DNA of 64,000 nucleotides from Paenibacillus sp. GSMTC-2017 (GTDB lineage: Bacteria; Bacillota; Bacilli; Paenibacillales; Paenibacillaceae). A model generated the notes under the pieces. That model ran no database searches and was not told the DNA's origin. It was given only the letters and a program-made list of their open reading frames with translations. Numbering within the stretch: position 1 is the first letter of the stretch; each line of letters begins with the position of its first letter. Shown piece by piece: positions 34,301 to 43,464 of the stretch. Where the stretch lies: contig NZ_JAECMT010000001.1 of NCBI RefSeq assembly GCF_016019935.1, positions 310,022 through 374,021 on the forward strand, in the 5' to 3' direction. The translations under genes were made by a program, and so were the position numbers.

Positions 34301-36739
34301 TTACGCATTCTCATACAAATTCGCAGGCAATGCTTGCACGAACGGCGACCAATCACCCCTCGTGTATAGTTGAAGCCGGTGCATGGCCCGTGTACACGCT
34401 GTATACATAAGTTTACGCTCGTTTTCCCGGCTATAAGCTTCAGACGAAGCGTCATAGATCATTACTGCATCGAACTCAACACCTTTAGCGAGATACACCG
34501 GGATAACCATTACTCCTTTTTCAAAGCCCATTGTCTCCTTTGTAATGAGTTGCAGAAATTCCCCTCCATGAATTCGTAGCGATTCATAGGCTAGACGGCT
34601 TTCAGCCGCGCTCTTCGTAATAATTGCGATGGAATCGAAGCCCTCAGCTCTAAGTATGGCTATATCAGCCATTATTTGTGCATCAGATCCCTCACTACCT
34701 TGCAATCTAGTCAAAAGAGGCTTTTTCCCTCCCCTTTCGATTGGTATAATATCTCCACCGTCTAGAAGCATCGATTTCGTAAAATGAACAATCTCTTTAG
34801 TTGAACGGTAACTGCGTACGAGCCGGATAAGACTTGTTTCGGTTTCGCCGAAAAGTCGGACAAGCGGTGAATCAGTTGCTGTCAGACTTGTAGACTGCAT
34901 GAAGATCGCTTGCCCGTAATCACCAAGCACCGTCATCTTTGCACGGGGAAACAGCTTTTTTAAATATTCATATTGAAACGCCGAATAATCTTGACCCTCG
35001 TCAACGAAGACATACTTTATTTCCGTATTCGTTCGAACACCCTCAATCATTTCTTTTACATACAAATACGGCGTCGCATCCTCATGGAACAACTCGCTTC
35101 GGACAATCGAATCCTTGGTTTGCCTGCATATTTCAGTCCACATCGGAGGAATTTGAGTGCCATTCGTTCTCTCCAGATAAGTTGCTTCATCCACAAACAA
35201 TTGGCTATATATGCCTTTGATGTTTATAAACGAAAATTTTTTCACACTTTTTCGCAGTGGGCTAAAGCTTTCTTTCACGATTCTTCGGCAGAGCAAATCT
35301 TCTTCCTTCTGTGCGAAGTCAAAGTCACTTTCATCTTCCCGACGCTTGTTGTTCAATTTCTCGTGAATGGTAGCGTATTGTTCCGCCAAATCGAGTACTT
35401 CCCTGTCCTTATGCAACATCCCGAACACTTCCGCGTACTGATCAGTGTCTAAGTAATTCAATTCCTCCTGTACCCAAGCGGCTTCCCGTTCCATACGTTC
35501 CAGCGCAGCTAGTTCCTTCAGTAGCCATTCCTGCAAGAGAACGACACGATGGAACAACGGTAAAGAACGTTCATTACCGTAAAATTGAACCTTCATTCGA
35601 TCTGCAGTTATCAAATCACGATTCCGATATCGAATACTATTGAACATCATGCCTTCCTGACCTAACCACATTCCGTAGTTGTGTAGAGCTTGCAAGAAAT
35701 AATCGGAAGCTTTATATTCGATCCCCTGAATACGAGCTTCATACCCCGTCTCTCCTTGGGCCGTTAGTACAAATTCCATCTGATCAAAGACATCCTCAGG
35801 CCTTACTGAGGAGCCTAGCCAATAGTCGATATATTCTTGAAAAGTTGTCTGCTGCATGTTCTCTTCACCGAGTTCCGGAAGAACCGTAGAAATGTAACTA
35901 GCAAACATCGGGTTTGGTGAGAAAAGAACGATTTGATCGGCGCTGATCTTCTGTCGGTGTTTGTATAGTAAATACGCCACCCTCTGCAACGCAGCGGAAG
36001 TCTTACCACTGCCGGCCGCACCCTGTACAATAAGCATCCGACTATTGTCGTTACGGATAATTGCGTTTTGTTCCTTCTGGATAGTTGCGACAATGCTCTT
36101 CATTTGTGAGTCCGCACCTTTGCCAAGCACTTGCTGCAACAATTCATCTCCGATTGTTTCGTTTGCGTCGAACATATTGTGGATTTGCCCACTTTGAATT
36201 TGAAACTGCCGCTTTAGCTCCATCGCACCTTCAACTCTTCCACCGGGAGTTGTATAAAATGCCAGACCAGGTGAATGGTCATAATACAAGCTTGCGATCG
36301 GTGTACGCCAGTCATAAACAAGAAAGTTCAATCCATCTTCATCGAGAAATGAAGACACGCCGATATAGTACTGCTCGATATTACCTAGACCATTCTCCTG
36401 AAAGTCGATTCGTCCGAAATAAGGTGATGGGAGCAAACGATTCATATTTTTCCATTGCTGCATCAATAACTTATGGCCCCGCTCCCGTTCGGCCAATACC
36501 GCAGATTGTTGGTTTATCGTGTAGAATGTCTCCTCGAAATCTTCTTGTGTGCTTGTATTGATCGTAACTTCTTCCCAAAATCGCTTACGGATGTCCGTAA
36601 CCTGTTTGCTAAGTCCGACTACCTCAGGCTCTAGTTCGGCGATTCTCACCTGCAGCTTTTTCCTAACACATTCCAGCCTTTTCTGTTCAAGTTGCCAATC
36701 CTTCACCTTCATATTTTCTGAACACTCTCCTTTTTCCAT
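34301..36739 (-). CDS. Second HelD-like superfamily 1 helicase
   Basis: This 812-residue protein is a larger relative of HelD. It has an N-terminal coiled coil (about residues 12-100), Pro-Tyr-Phe-Gly-Arg-Ile-Asp-Phe and Asp-Trp-Arg-Thr-Pro, Walker A Gly-Ala-Ala-Gly-Ser-Gly-Lys-Thr-Ser near 245, Walker B Val-Asp-Glu-Gly-Gln-Asp-Tyr-Ser, and the end motif Tyr-Thr-Ala-Cys-Thr-Arg-Ala. The Asp-Glu-Gly-Gln box differs from the usual Asp-Glu-Ala-Gln. Several HelD-like proteins protect RNA polymerase against rifamycins in other bacteria; that function here is only possible. An exporter of the MFS family lies 65 bases downstream. No clear ribosome site decides between the ATGs at 36739 and 36712. 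Confidence 0.85.
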   Translation of the reverse strand: MEKGECSENMKVKDWQLEQKRLECVRKKLQVRIAELEPEVVGLSKQVTDIRKRFWEEVTINTSTQEDFEETFYTINQQSAVLAERERGHKLLMQQWKNMNRLLPSPYFGRIDFQENGLGNIEQYYIGVSSFLDEDGLNFLVYDWRTPIASLYYDHSPGLAFYTTPGGRVEGAMELKRQFQIQSGQIHNMFDANETIGDELLQQVLGKGADSQMKSIVATIQKEQNAIIRNDNSRMLIVQGAAGSGKTSAALQRVAYLLYKHRQKISADQIVLFSPNPMFASYISTVLPELGEENMQQTTFQEYIDYWLGSSVRPEDVFDQMEFVLTAQGETGYEARIQGIEYKASDYFLQALHNYGMWLGQEGMMFNSIRYRNRDLITADRMKVQFYGNERSLPLFHRVVLLQEWLLKELAALERMEREAAWVQEELNYLDTDQYAEVFGMLHKDREVLDLAEQYATIHEKLNNKRREDESDFDFAQKEEDLLCRRIVKESFSPLRKSVKKFSFINIKGIYSQLFVDEATYLERTNGTQIPPMWTEICRQTKDSIVRSELFHEDATPYLYVKEMIEGVRTNTEIKYVFVDEGQDYSAFQYEYLKKLFPRAKMTVLGDYGQAIFMQSTSLTATDSPLVRLFGETETSLIRLVRSYRSTKEIVHFTKSMLLDGGDIIPIERGGKKPLLTRLQGSEGSDAQIMADIAILRAEGFDSIAIITKSAAESRLAYESLRIHGGEFLQLITKETMGFEKGVMVIPVYLAKGVEFDAVMIYDASSEAYSRENERKLMYTACTRAMHRLQLYTRGDWSPFVQALPANLYENA

Positions 36740-36761
36740 TTTTATGGGATAAAAAAGGACG

Positions 36762-36790
36762 TTGACAAATCACAGATCTAGATGTAAAAT
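36762..36790 (+). promoter_or_regulatory. Sigma-A type promoter
   Basis: TTGACA (36762-36767), a 17-base spacer and TAAAAT (36785-36790) form a near-consensus promoter on the plus strand. It points away from the HelD-like gene into a region without a protein gene. Confidence 0.65.
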
Positions 36791-36796
36791 TAATTT

Positions 36797-36999
36797 AGGA
36801 GTAAAACTACATACACTATTCTGATTGAATTGTCAATACCGCTATTGAGTATATCATAGCGTTATTTTTAGTTCAATTTATTTTTTCTTCTCTTCTTTCA
36901 GAGGTTGAATTTGATCCAAAATGTTAGTACCCTTAATAAACTACTGCGAATTACGCTGATTTGGGATGACCCTCCGATTCATTGGGGGTCATCTTTTTT
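36797..36999 (+). ncRNA. Possible small RNA of about 200 nucleotides
   Basis: The stretch lies between a near-consensus promoter (36762-36790) and a strong intrinsic terminator (36965-36999) on the plus strand. It has no frame with a start and ribosome site over 30 codons. An internal hairpin CGCTAT ... ATAGCG lies near 36840-36865. It does not match an RNA family that I know; a 5' leader of a lost gene is an alternative. The flanking bases of the 36740-37116 gap hold nothing else. Confidence 0.4.
36965..36999 (+). terminator. Intrinsic terminator on the plus strand
   Basis: GATGACCC (36965-36972) and GGGTCATC (36986-36993) form an 8-base stem with six T residues after it. No plus-strand protein gene lies upstream. 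Confidence 0.85.
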
Positions 37000-37116
37000 A
37001 TGTCTATTGACATTTCATTGAGATAGGAAATTTATTAAACGAGAATTGCTTGAACGTCATAAGGGGATTTTCGAAAACTAATTATTGCGATCAGAGCGTA
37101 TAAGTATCTCAAATAT

Positions 37117-37512
37117 TTAACACAGTTTCTGTGCTGGTTTAAGCCATGAAATGTCATATCCCAGTCTACTAATAATTTCGAGACCGTCTTTAAACTCCAT
37201 TCTATTAGATCCATCCCACCCATTTTCCAAACCATATAAAACAAATTGTCTAACGATCTTAGGAGAATGTAAATTGAATTTTTCATGTTCTTTTGTCGTA
37301 ACATTCATTATAGAAACACCAACTAACAAAGGGCTTCCCGCAATTACATCTTCCCAAGTACAAATCCGAAATAAACATGTTACGTTTTTTTGTTCTTTTA
37401 ACGAAATAGATAGAGTAATATTGCTTACTCCTTGAACGTACTCGTACTTACTATTTATCACATATACGTATTCCTTTTTTTCTACAACAATCTTTTTTGT
37501 CTTTTTCTTCAC
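37117..37512 (-). CDS. Hypothetical protein, 131 residues
   Basis: I do not recognise the family. The start is a GTG with AGGTGA 7 bases upstream, giving a very basic N-terminus (Lys-Lys-Lys-Thr-Lys-Lys). Then follow beta-type strands and a C-terminal Glu-Asn-Gly-Trp-Asp-Gly-Ser-Asn and Leu-Gly-Tyr-Asp-Ile-Ser-Trp. There is no signal peptide or membrane segment. It lies 57 bases beyond the end of the truncated gene at 37569-38159, in a zone of damaged genes, and its function cannot be told. Confidence 0.5.
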   Translation of the reverse strand: MKKKTKKIVVEKKEYVYVINSKYEYVQGVSNITLSISLKEQKNVTCLFRICTWEDVIAGSPLLVGVSIMNVTTKEHEKFNLHSPKIVRQFVLYGLENGWDGSNRMEFKDGLEIISRLGYDISWLKPAQKLC

Positions 37513-37568
37513 AATTCATTCACCTAACCTAACAAATTAGATAGCTATTGTTTCTAGTTCATAGGCAC

Positions 37569-38159
37569 TTATCCTCTTTTAATGTAGTTGTATCTTGTTT
37601 TATGTGCGACCTCATCAATACCAACCTGCTTGCGGAATTTCCATTGGATCTCCCTATTTAATGGTCTGTTATACGCCCAAATGTTATCATACAAAGTTAT
37701 GCTAATAGCGCCATTACTTAATTCTAAATTGCTGTAACCATCAGTGAATGTAAGTAATTTTTCTTTAGGGATGTATGAGAAAAACTTATGCCCAAACCAC
37801 ATTTTCCACGCAGAACCAAACCAAATCCCTTCTCTCGTAAAATGATTATATCCAGGTAAAGTCTCTATATCGATTATTTCTTTATCTTTTCCAAAGTCAT
37901 CAGGCTTGAATGTTACTCGATCCAAAGTCTTATTAGCTTGCATAAACGCATCAATATCTGTTGTGTTTTGCCATTTTTGATCTTCCTTTGAAACCGCATA
38001 TCCAACTATTCCATCATACCTCTGGAAAGAGTCAGTAAAAATATGAGCAAATTCATTCATTGAACTGTTTCCATAAACTGTTTCACTAAACATACAAAGT
38101 ATCGAAGGAAGTTGAGCGCCGTTTTTTTTTGATAACGTAAATGAACTAGTTTCATCTTT
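37569..38159 (-). pseudogene. Unknown gene, probably 5'-truncated
   Basis: The frame is open from a TAG at about 38162 down to 37569. The first ATG is at 38093, but coding-like sequence (Phe-Thr-Leu-Ser-Lys-Lys-Asn-Gly-Ala-Gln-Leu-Pro) continues 22 codons in front of it and no ribosome site stands before the ATG. A run of nine A residues at 38122-38130 (minus strand) lies in that part; one extra A would bring an ATG at 38155 into frame. The body has Trp-Phe-Gly-Ser-Ala-Trp-Lys-Met-Trp-Phe-Gly-His-Lys-Phe-Phe. The family is unknown to me. The gene abuts the truncated ABC gene at 38187. Confidence 0.5.
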
Positions 38160-38186
38160 CTAATCTAATCTAGCTGAAAATACTGA

Positions 38187-38603
38187 TCATTTCTCGAAAA
38201 TATCTTCTCTAAATTTAGAGAAATGAGTCATTTTTAAGCTTTCGCTTTGCTCAATATGAAAAAAGTTGTGCAGCTTCTTAATACGCTCATGAAGCTCTTT
38301 CCTCGGAATATTCGATATTTTACCCATGTGCGTCAAATATTCTGTTGATGTCAACCTTAGCTTAGATAACCGATCCGGCATATAACCTATCACCATTTTA
38401 GAATGATGAACAGTCCTAGTTCCTGCTGTTAGTGAAATTAAACCGGCAACACACCGAAGCAAAGTGCTCTTGCCAGATCCATTGTTTCCTCTTAAAACAA
38501 TACTTTCTCCTTTATTTATACGGAGCGTAATGTTAGATAAAACTACTCGATCCCCATACCTCTTCGTAACTTCATTTAAAACTATTAGATTATCAGACCC
38601 CAT
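38187..38603 (-). pseudogene. ABC transporter ATP-binding gene, 3'-truncated
   Basis: The 138-residue frame begins like an ABC ATPase, with Walker A Gly-Asn-Asn-Gly-Ser-Gly-Lys-Ser-Thr at about residues 38-46, a Q-loop region with Gly-Tyr-Met-Pro-Asp, and Tyr-Leu-Thr-His-Met-Gly. It stops just where the signature should follow (Thr-His-Phe-Ser-Lys, then unrelated Phe-Arg-Glu-Asp). Signature, Walker B and H-loop are missing, so it cannot be an active ATPase. The break lies within about 40 bases of the start of the next damaged frame, which suggests a single deletion joined the two. Confidence 0.75.
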
Positions 38604-38817
38604 CTTCCCACCACCTCAAAGTAACATATCCTTTATATGTTAATATATTTGTGCCTATAAAGAGATATATGGATTAAAAAACAATCAAACTCATGATTAA
38701 TGCTACTACTGTTGCATTAACATTTAAAATATTGAGTCAGAAAATAATAACCGAATCAACAAACAAAGGGTCGGACATCTCTTAAAAGAAACCCGTCCTT
38801 TGGTAGTTTCATGAAAA

Positions 38818-39144
38818 ATGCACAGTAGTCAAAATCCTGAATTACAAGCCAAGTTTTTCTCTACTGTATTCGGATGGGAAGTTTCGGAACCAAATTGGGG
38901 GTAACGCACAGCAAAAACAGTCACCGACGGGGACCCTGGAATTGATGGTGGAATTGCTCAAGGTCCAGCTGATTCTCAGCAAGGCACTCGTATACAAATC
39001 CAAGTAGAATCAATCGATGAATCGCTTGTAAAAGCGATTGAAAATGAGCCATTGTTTCACAAAAAAATGGCTTTCGGAGATTTTTACCTGGCCTATATTG
39101 TAAATCCAACAGAAGTACATTTAGGACTTATACAATACAAATAA
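38818..39144 (+). pseudogene. VOC (glyoxalase-like) gene with premature stop
   Basis: The frame reads Ala-Lys-Phe-Phe-Ser-Thr-Val-Phe-Gly-Trp-Glu-Val, then a TAA at 38902-38904, then continues in the same frame with Gly-Asp-Pro-Gly-Ile-Asp-Gly-Gly-Ile and Val-Glu-Ser-Ile-Asp-Glu-Ser-Leu to a natural stop at 39142-39144. The pieces are the start and end of one vicinal oxygen chelate protein of about 110-120 residues. The first beta strand with its metal-ligand residue is also missing. One nonsense change and a shortened start explain the damage. Confidence 0.75.
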
Positions 39145-39232
39145 ATGGTAAGACTATCCCCTTTAAGTAACACTCGAAAATGACCACATGTTATGATATC
39201 GATACGAGTGAACTTGGAGGGGATTGATAACA

Positions 39233-39865
39233 ATGACAATGCAGGATGTTTTGAAACAAATAATAAAAGAAACGATCGCTCCCTTGTTAAAAAAAGAAGG
39301 CTTTAGAAAACAAGGCAATAATTTCGTGAAGGCGTTTTCTGAATATTCCGCAACCTTGAACATTCAATCATCGAAATGGAATACGCGTAATGAAGCTGAG
39401 TTCTGCTTTAATACAGGTATTTATGTTGATAAATTATTTGGGACGGTATTTCTTTATCAACAACCATCATTCCCTTTGGAAGTGAACTCGGTTTTGAGAA
39501 TTACATCTGCAGAACTATCTAAAAATAATAGTTGGTATAGGTTGACTAAAGATACTGACATTCAGCAGCTTAAGCTAACGATTACAAAAGATATTTGTGA
39601 ACATATTGTTCCACACTTTCACCAATTTGAAAATATTCATGACGTTATCAAAATAATGGAGTTACGTGAAAAAGAAGGCTTTTATGAGAACCCTCACTAT
39701 TTAACGGTGCTGTACTATTCAATCGGGAATATGGAAAAAGCGCAGCAACGTATGACTAGCGTGTTTCATGAAACAAAGTTGGATACTCAAATGGAATTTA
39801 CAAGAGAATTGGCTAACCGATTAGGTCTACAAGTTACCTCCACGTCATTAAATGTAGACATTTAG
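39233..39865 (+). CDS. DUF4304 domain protein
   Basis: The 210-residue protein starts with a DUF4304-type segment: Ile-Ala-Pro-Leu-Leu-Lys-Lys-Glu-Gly-Phe-Arg-Lys-Gln-Gly-Asn-Asn-Phe, then beta strands with Phe-Asn-Thr-Gly-Ile-Tyr and Trp-Tyr-Arg-Leu. The C-terminal part (Tyr-Leu-Thr-Val-Leu-Tyr-Tyr-Ser-Ile-Gly-Asn) looks like a helical repeat. The function of DUF4304 is not known; relatives are often near polymorphic-toxin immunity genes, which is only a hint. The ATG at 39233 lies 10 bases after GGAGGGG. Confidence 0.7.
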   Translation: MTMQDVLKQIIKETIAPLLKKEGFRKQGNNFVKAFSEYSATLNIQSSKWNTRNEAEFCFNTGIYVDKLFGTVFLYQQPSFPLEVNSVLRITSAELSKNNSWYRLTKDTDIQQLKLTITKDICEHIVPHFHQFENIHDVIKIMELREKEGFYENPHYLTVLYYSIGNMEKAQQRMTSVFHETKLDTQMEFTRELANRLGLQVTSTSLNVDI

Positions 39866-39949
39866 CTATTATTTTATAGCTTGATAAATTCTTTTTATTT
39901 GAATACACATCATATATTTGAATTTCTTTATAGACGGGACTTGGTCTAG

Positions 39950-41521
39950 TTACACCCCTAACGTTTCATAAATGAGTGGAAGATTCACATGTTTCCGCAC
40001 ATGCTCTGCTAACGTATCAAAAGCTGCCTCTCTTCGTTCATTGAAGCGAAGATCAGCATGAAGAGGAGGAAGTCCTTTCAACTTCCGAACATCATTCAGC
40101 CAATTCAGTCGGAAGTCATCATTATGCAAGATGCCATGTATAAACGTTCCCCAAACACGGCCATCATCCGTCATTACACCTTCTGCTTCATAATCTGAAC
40201 CTCCGACTTCTGCTCCTTGAACTGATTTCTTTCGGATGTTGAACGGCTGTAATGGTTTAGTAATTAGGTGTCTCACTACACCCATATGGATTTCATAACC
40301 TTCAATATATGTTTCTTCTCCACTTGAATATAGCTCTGTAAACCCTTCAACACGAACAGTTCGCTTCGTTTGTAAAAATTCAACTTCAAAAGGGAATAAG
40401 TTAAGTCCACCTGATTCCTGCTGATTTGACTCTACCCCCAACGGGTCAAGCAACTTTTCTCCTAACATCTCATAACCCCCGCAAAGACCTACTACCGCAC
40501 CGCCTCTTGCAATATGGTTAAGTATCAAGTCTGCAAGCCCCTGTTCTCGAACCCATAACAGATCTGCAATTGTATTTTTGCTACCGGGTAAAATAACGAC
40601 ATCTGGATTTCCCCATTGCTGAGGTTGATCAATAAATCGAAGTTGAACATCTTGTTCGAAACGAAGTGGATCTACATCAGTGAAGTTGGATATAAGCGGA
40701 AATCTAATGACAGCGATTTCGACAACATCCCTACCACTCTGGACATTAACATTTAAATGATGTAATGAAAGAGAATCTTCGTCCTCTAGCTCGAGTCCAT
40801 TTAAATATGGTAGAACACCAAATACAGGCTTACCCGTCCGTTCTTCCAACCAATCAAGGCCAGGTTTAAGCAGCGACACATCGCCTCTAAATTTATTAAT
40901 AATAAAACCTCTAATACGATCACGTTCTTCTGGCTCCAACAGTTCAAGTGTACCGACAATGGAAGCAAATACGCCACCTCTATCAATATCTGCGACCAAA
41001 ATAACAGGAGCGTCTGCCCAAGCAGCCATTCGCATATTGACGATATCCCTGTCCTTCAAATTGATTTCCGCAGGGCTACCCGCACCTTCCAATACGACAA
41101 TATCAAAATCTTGCCTTAACCGACCAAGTGATTCACGCACGATACCGCCAGCTATAGGTAGATACTCTTCTCTATATTCCCGCGCTTCAAACTCTTTCAG
41201 CGGTACGCCATGAACGACAACTTGCGAAGACATTTCTTTTGTTGGCTTAAGTAAAATTGGATTCATATCTGTCGTTGCCAAAATGCCGCAAGCATCAGCT
41301 TGCATTCCTTGAGCTCTACCTATTTCTTTGCCATCCCAAGTCACATAAGAATTTAAAGACATATTTTGAGATTTGAAAGGAGCCGTCTTCCAACCATCCC
41401 CTGTAAAAATACGACAAAGTGCAGCAGTCACCAAACTTTTTCCTACATCAGAAGCTGTCCCTTGAATCATAATTGTTCGACCAATTTGATGATCAGTTAT
41501 TCGTTTGTCATCTGCCAACAT
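39950..41521 (-). CDS. cobQ: Cobyric acid synthase
   Basis: CobQ (CbiP) amidates four side chains of adenosylcobyrinate a,c-diamide to give cobyric acid, using glutamine and ATP. The 523-residue protein has a P-loop-like Gly-Thr-Ala-Ser-Asp-Val-Gly-Lys-Ser at about residues 20-28, an Asp-Arg-Gly-Gly-Val-Phe motif, and the glutaminase triad Cys in Gly-Leu-Cys-Gly-Gly-Tyr and His in Phe-Ile-His-Gly-Ile. The ATG at 41521 has GGGAGG 5 bases upstream and overlaps the end of cobD by 14 bases. It is the last gene of the riboswitch operon; no clear terminator was seen after it. Confidence 0.95.
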   Translation of the reverse strand: MLADDKRITDHQIGRTIMIQGTASDVGKSLVTAALCRIFTGDGWKTAPFKSQNMSLNSYVTWDGKEIGRAQGMQADACGILATTDMNPILLKPTKEMSSQVVVHGVPLKEFEAREYREEYLPIAGGIVRESLGRLRQDFDIVVLEGAGSPAEINLKDRDIVNMRMAAWADAPVILVADIDRGGVFASIVGTLELLEPEERDRIRGFIINKFRGDVSLLKPGLDWLEERTGKPVFGVLPYLNGLELEDEDSLSLHHLNVNVQSGRDVVEIAVIRFPLISNFTDVDPLRFEQDVQLRFIDQPQQWGNPDVVILPGSKNTIADLLWVREQGLADLILNHIARGGAVVGLCGGYEMLGEKLLDPLGVESNQQESGGLNLFPFEVEFLQTKRTVRVEGFTELYSSGEETYIEGYEIHMGVVRHLITKPLQPFNIRKKSVQGAEVGGSDYEAEGVMTDDGRVWGTFIHGILHNDDFRLNWLNDVRKLKGLPPLHADLRFNERREAAFDTLAEHVRKHVNLPLIYETLGV

Positions 41522-42611
41522 CACTACCTCCCACTGATAAAAGATCACTTATTTCATGTAAAAGTCTTTCATTATGTTCTCTAAGCTTAATAGCGACTCT
41601 AATATAGGAATGATCTAAACCTGGGAATCGAGATGCATCACGAATAAGGACGCCTCTATGCCCTAGCTCATCTTGAAGCTGGCTAGACGATTTATTCATT
41701 ACAGTTGGCAGGCGCAGAAGTAAATAGTTGACTTCACTTGGAAACACGTCGAATCCTAACTGCAATAGACCAGCAGTTAAGTATTCTTTCTCAATCTGTA
41801 ACCAGTTCTTAGTGTCATTGACAAATGTAAGATCACCAAGCACTGCAACACCAATAAGTTGAGCTAAGGAGTTAACACTCCACGGAACCTGCAGTGCACG
41901 AAGAAGCTCGATTCTTTCAGGATGACCAACGATATAACCAAGCCGAATGCCAGGTATAGAATAAAATTTAGTCATTGATCGAATCACAAACAATCGCTCA
42001 TGCGAAGATGCTTTCCGAATAAGAGAGTGATCATCTTCCTCTTGAACAAAATCCATAAATGCTTCGTCAACAACAACTGTCGCACCACTATCGAGTAATT
42101 GTACGATCAGTTTAGAAGAGACAAACCTACCCGTCGGATTGTTGGGCGATCCTAACATATAGAGATCAGCTTTACCATTTTCAAGCGACTGTCGGACCCA
42201 CTCTTCATCAAGAACAAATCCCGATTTGGAGTGTAATGGCAACTCAACTACTTCAATGCCTTGTTTTCGAGCAGCGTCTCCATACTCTGCAAAACATGGT
42301 ACAGCAATAGCTACTTTATTTGGTTTAAGTGCTCTAACGACTAAATCGATAAGTTCAGCAGCACCGTTCCCGATTAGAAGTGAATTCACTTCAATATGAT
42401 GAATCTCGGAGAGCTTGTCCCGTAGTTCACGAACAGCAGGATCAGGATAGTTATGGATGTCTTTTGCATATTGTATAAGCACATTTTGCACAACACTTGG
42501 TGGACCAAGTGGATTCATATTGGAGCTGAAATCAACGAAACTAGTTGAGGTAATGCCGTATGTTTCCGTTGCAGTTCGTAGATCTCCGCCATGTCCATAT
42601 CGTTCGAGCAT
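41508..42611 (-). CDS. cobD: Threonine-phosphate decarboxylase
   Basis: This pyridoxal-phosphate enzyme makes (R)-1-aminopropan-2-yl phosphate, the linker of cobalamin. The 367-residue protein has the aminotransferase fold with Tyr-Gly-His-Gly-Gly-Asp at the start, Ser-Ser-Asn-Met-Asn-Pro-Leu-Gly, Asn-Pro-Thr-Gly-Arg, and the PLP Lys in Ser-Met-Thr-Lys-Phe-Tyr-Ser-Ile-Pro-Gly. The ATG at 42611 has GGAGG 7 bases before it. The symbol cobD is used as in Salmonella; note that Pseudomonas uses cobD for the cbiB product. Confidence 0.92.
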   Translation of the reverse strand: MLERYGHGGDLRTATETYGITSTSFVDFSSNMNPLGPPSVVQNVLIQYAKDIHNYPDPAVRELRDKLSEIHHIEVNSLLIGNGAAELIDLVVRALKPNKVAIAVPCFAEYGDAARKQGIEVVELPLHSKSGFVLDEEWVRQSLENGKADLYMLGSPNNPTGRFVSSKLIVQLLDSGATVVVDEAFMDFVQEEDDHSLIRKASSHERLFVIRSMTKFYSIPGIRLGYIVGHPERIELLRALQVPWSVNSLAQLIGVAVLGDLTFVNDTKNWLQIEKEYLTAGLLQLGFDVFPSEVNYLLLRLPTVMNKSSSQLQDELGHRGVLIRDASRFPGLDHSYIRVAIKLREHNERLLHEISDLLSVGGSDVGR

Positions 42612-42642
42612 TATGTTTCCTCCATCTGTTTTCAACGTTTCA

Positions 42643-43464
42643 TCAGGATGTATACGTCCATATTACCGTACCAAGCAAAATCGCAAGTTCGATTGCTTCG
42701 TTCATAGCACCATATGTATCGCCAGTTAGTCCACCTAACTTCCTATTAAGCCAAGATGCTAAACCGTAACCACAAATCATCGTGATCAAAAAAGCCGCAG
42801 TTATAATAAACAAAGAATTTATATAGTTTATGTCATTAATAATCAACGTTGTAAAAGAAATAATTGCCGCTAGACTCAAGGATATTGCTGACCATCTTCG
42901 TTTAATGCCATTAAATAATACCCCAACACCTTCATTCTTTCTTGCAGGAGACCATCCAGTAATTGCAACCGTCATCCATGCTCTACTCCAACATGCTGCC
43001 ATAATAATTACAGTTAACAAAGAAATTTGATTTCCGAGATTTTGTCCTTCAATAAGTTCAACAAGTAAAGAAACTTTAATTAGCAACAGAAAAACAGCCG
43101 ACAGTACGCCCATCGCACCAACTCGACTGTCCTTCATAATTTCTAACATTCGCTCTCTCGAGCGATGACTAAGTACACCATCAGCAGTGTCCATCCAGCC
43201 ATCCATATGTAATCCACCAGATAATCCCGTCCAAATAGCTAAAACGATAGCAGAAGCAGGCCAAGGAGGTAACACGAATCCTAGTAGCCAAGCTGACATT
43301 CCAACTACTAATCCAATAACGAGTCCAGCGAGCGGAAAGTAAATGACGCTGCGAGTCAGAACATGACGCTCGAAAGGGACAGACATTGGAATCGGAATTC
43401 TCGTTAAAAATTGAAACGCGGCCGCACATGCTTGTACATGAAGTTTTATTTTATGAAAAACCAC
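42643..43464 (-). CDS. cobS: Adenosylcobinamide-GDP ribazoletransferase (cobalamin synthase)
   Basis: CobS is a membrane enzyme that joins adenosylcobinamide-GDP to alpha-ribazole. The 273-residue protein has six to seven hydrophobic segments and the family marks Phe-Leu-Thr-Arg-Ile-Pro-Ile-Pro, Gly-Leu-His-Met-Asp-Gly-Trp-Met-Asp-Thr-Ala-Asp-Gly and Lys-Asp-Ser-Arg-Val-Gly-Ala-Met-Gly. It starts with a GTG at 43464 after AGGAGTGATG and overlaps cbiB by 19 bases. Confidence 0.95.
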   Translation of the reverse strand: MVFHKIKLHVQACAAAFQFLTRIPIPMSVPFERHVLTRSVIYFPLAGLVIGLVVGMSAWLLGFVLPPWPASAIVLAIWTGLSGGLHMDGWMDTADGVLSHRSRERMLEIMKDSRVGAMGVLSAVFLLLIKVSLLVELIEGQNLGNQISLLTVIIMAACWSRAWMTVAITGWSPARKNEGVGVLFNGIKRRWSAISLSLAAIISFTTLIINDINYINSLFIITAAFLITMICGYGLASWLNRKLGGLTGDTYGAMNEAIELAILLGTVIWTYTS

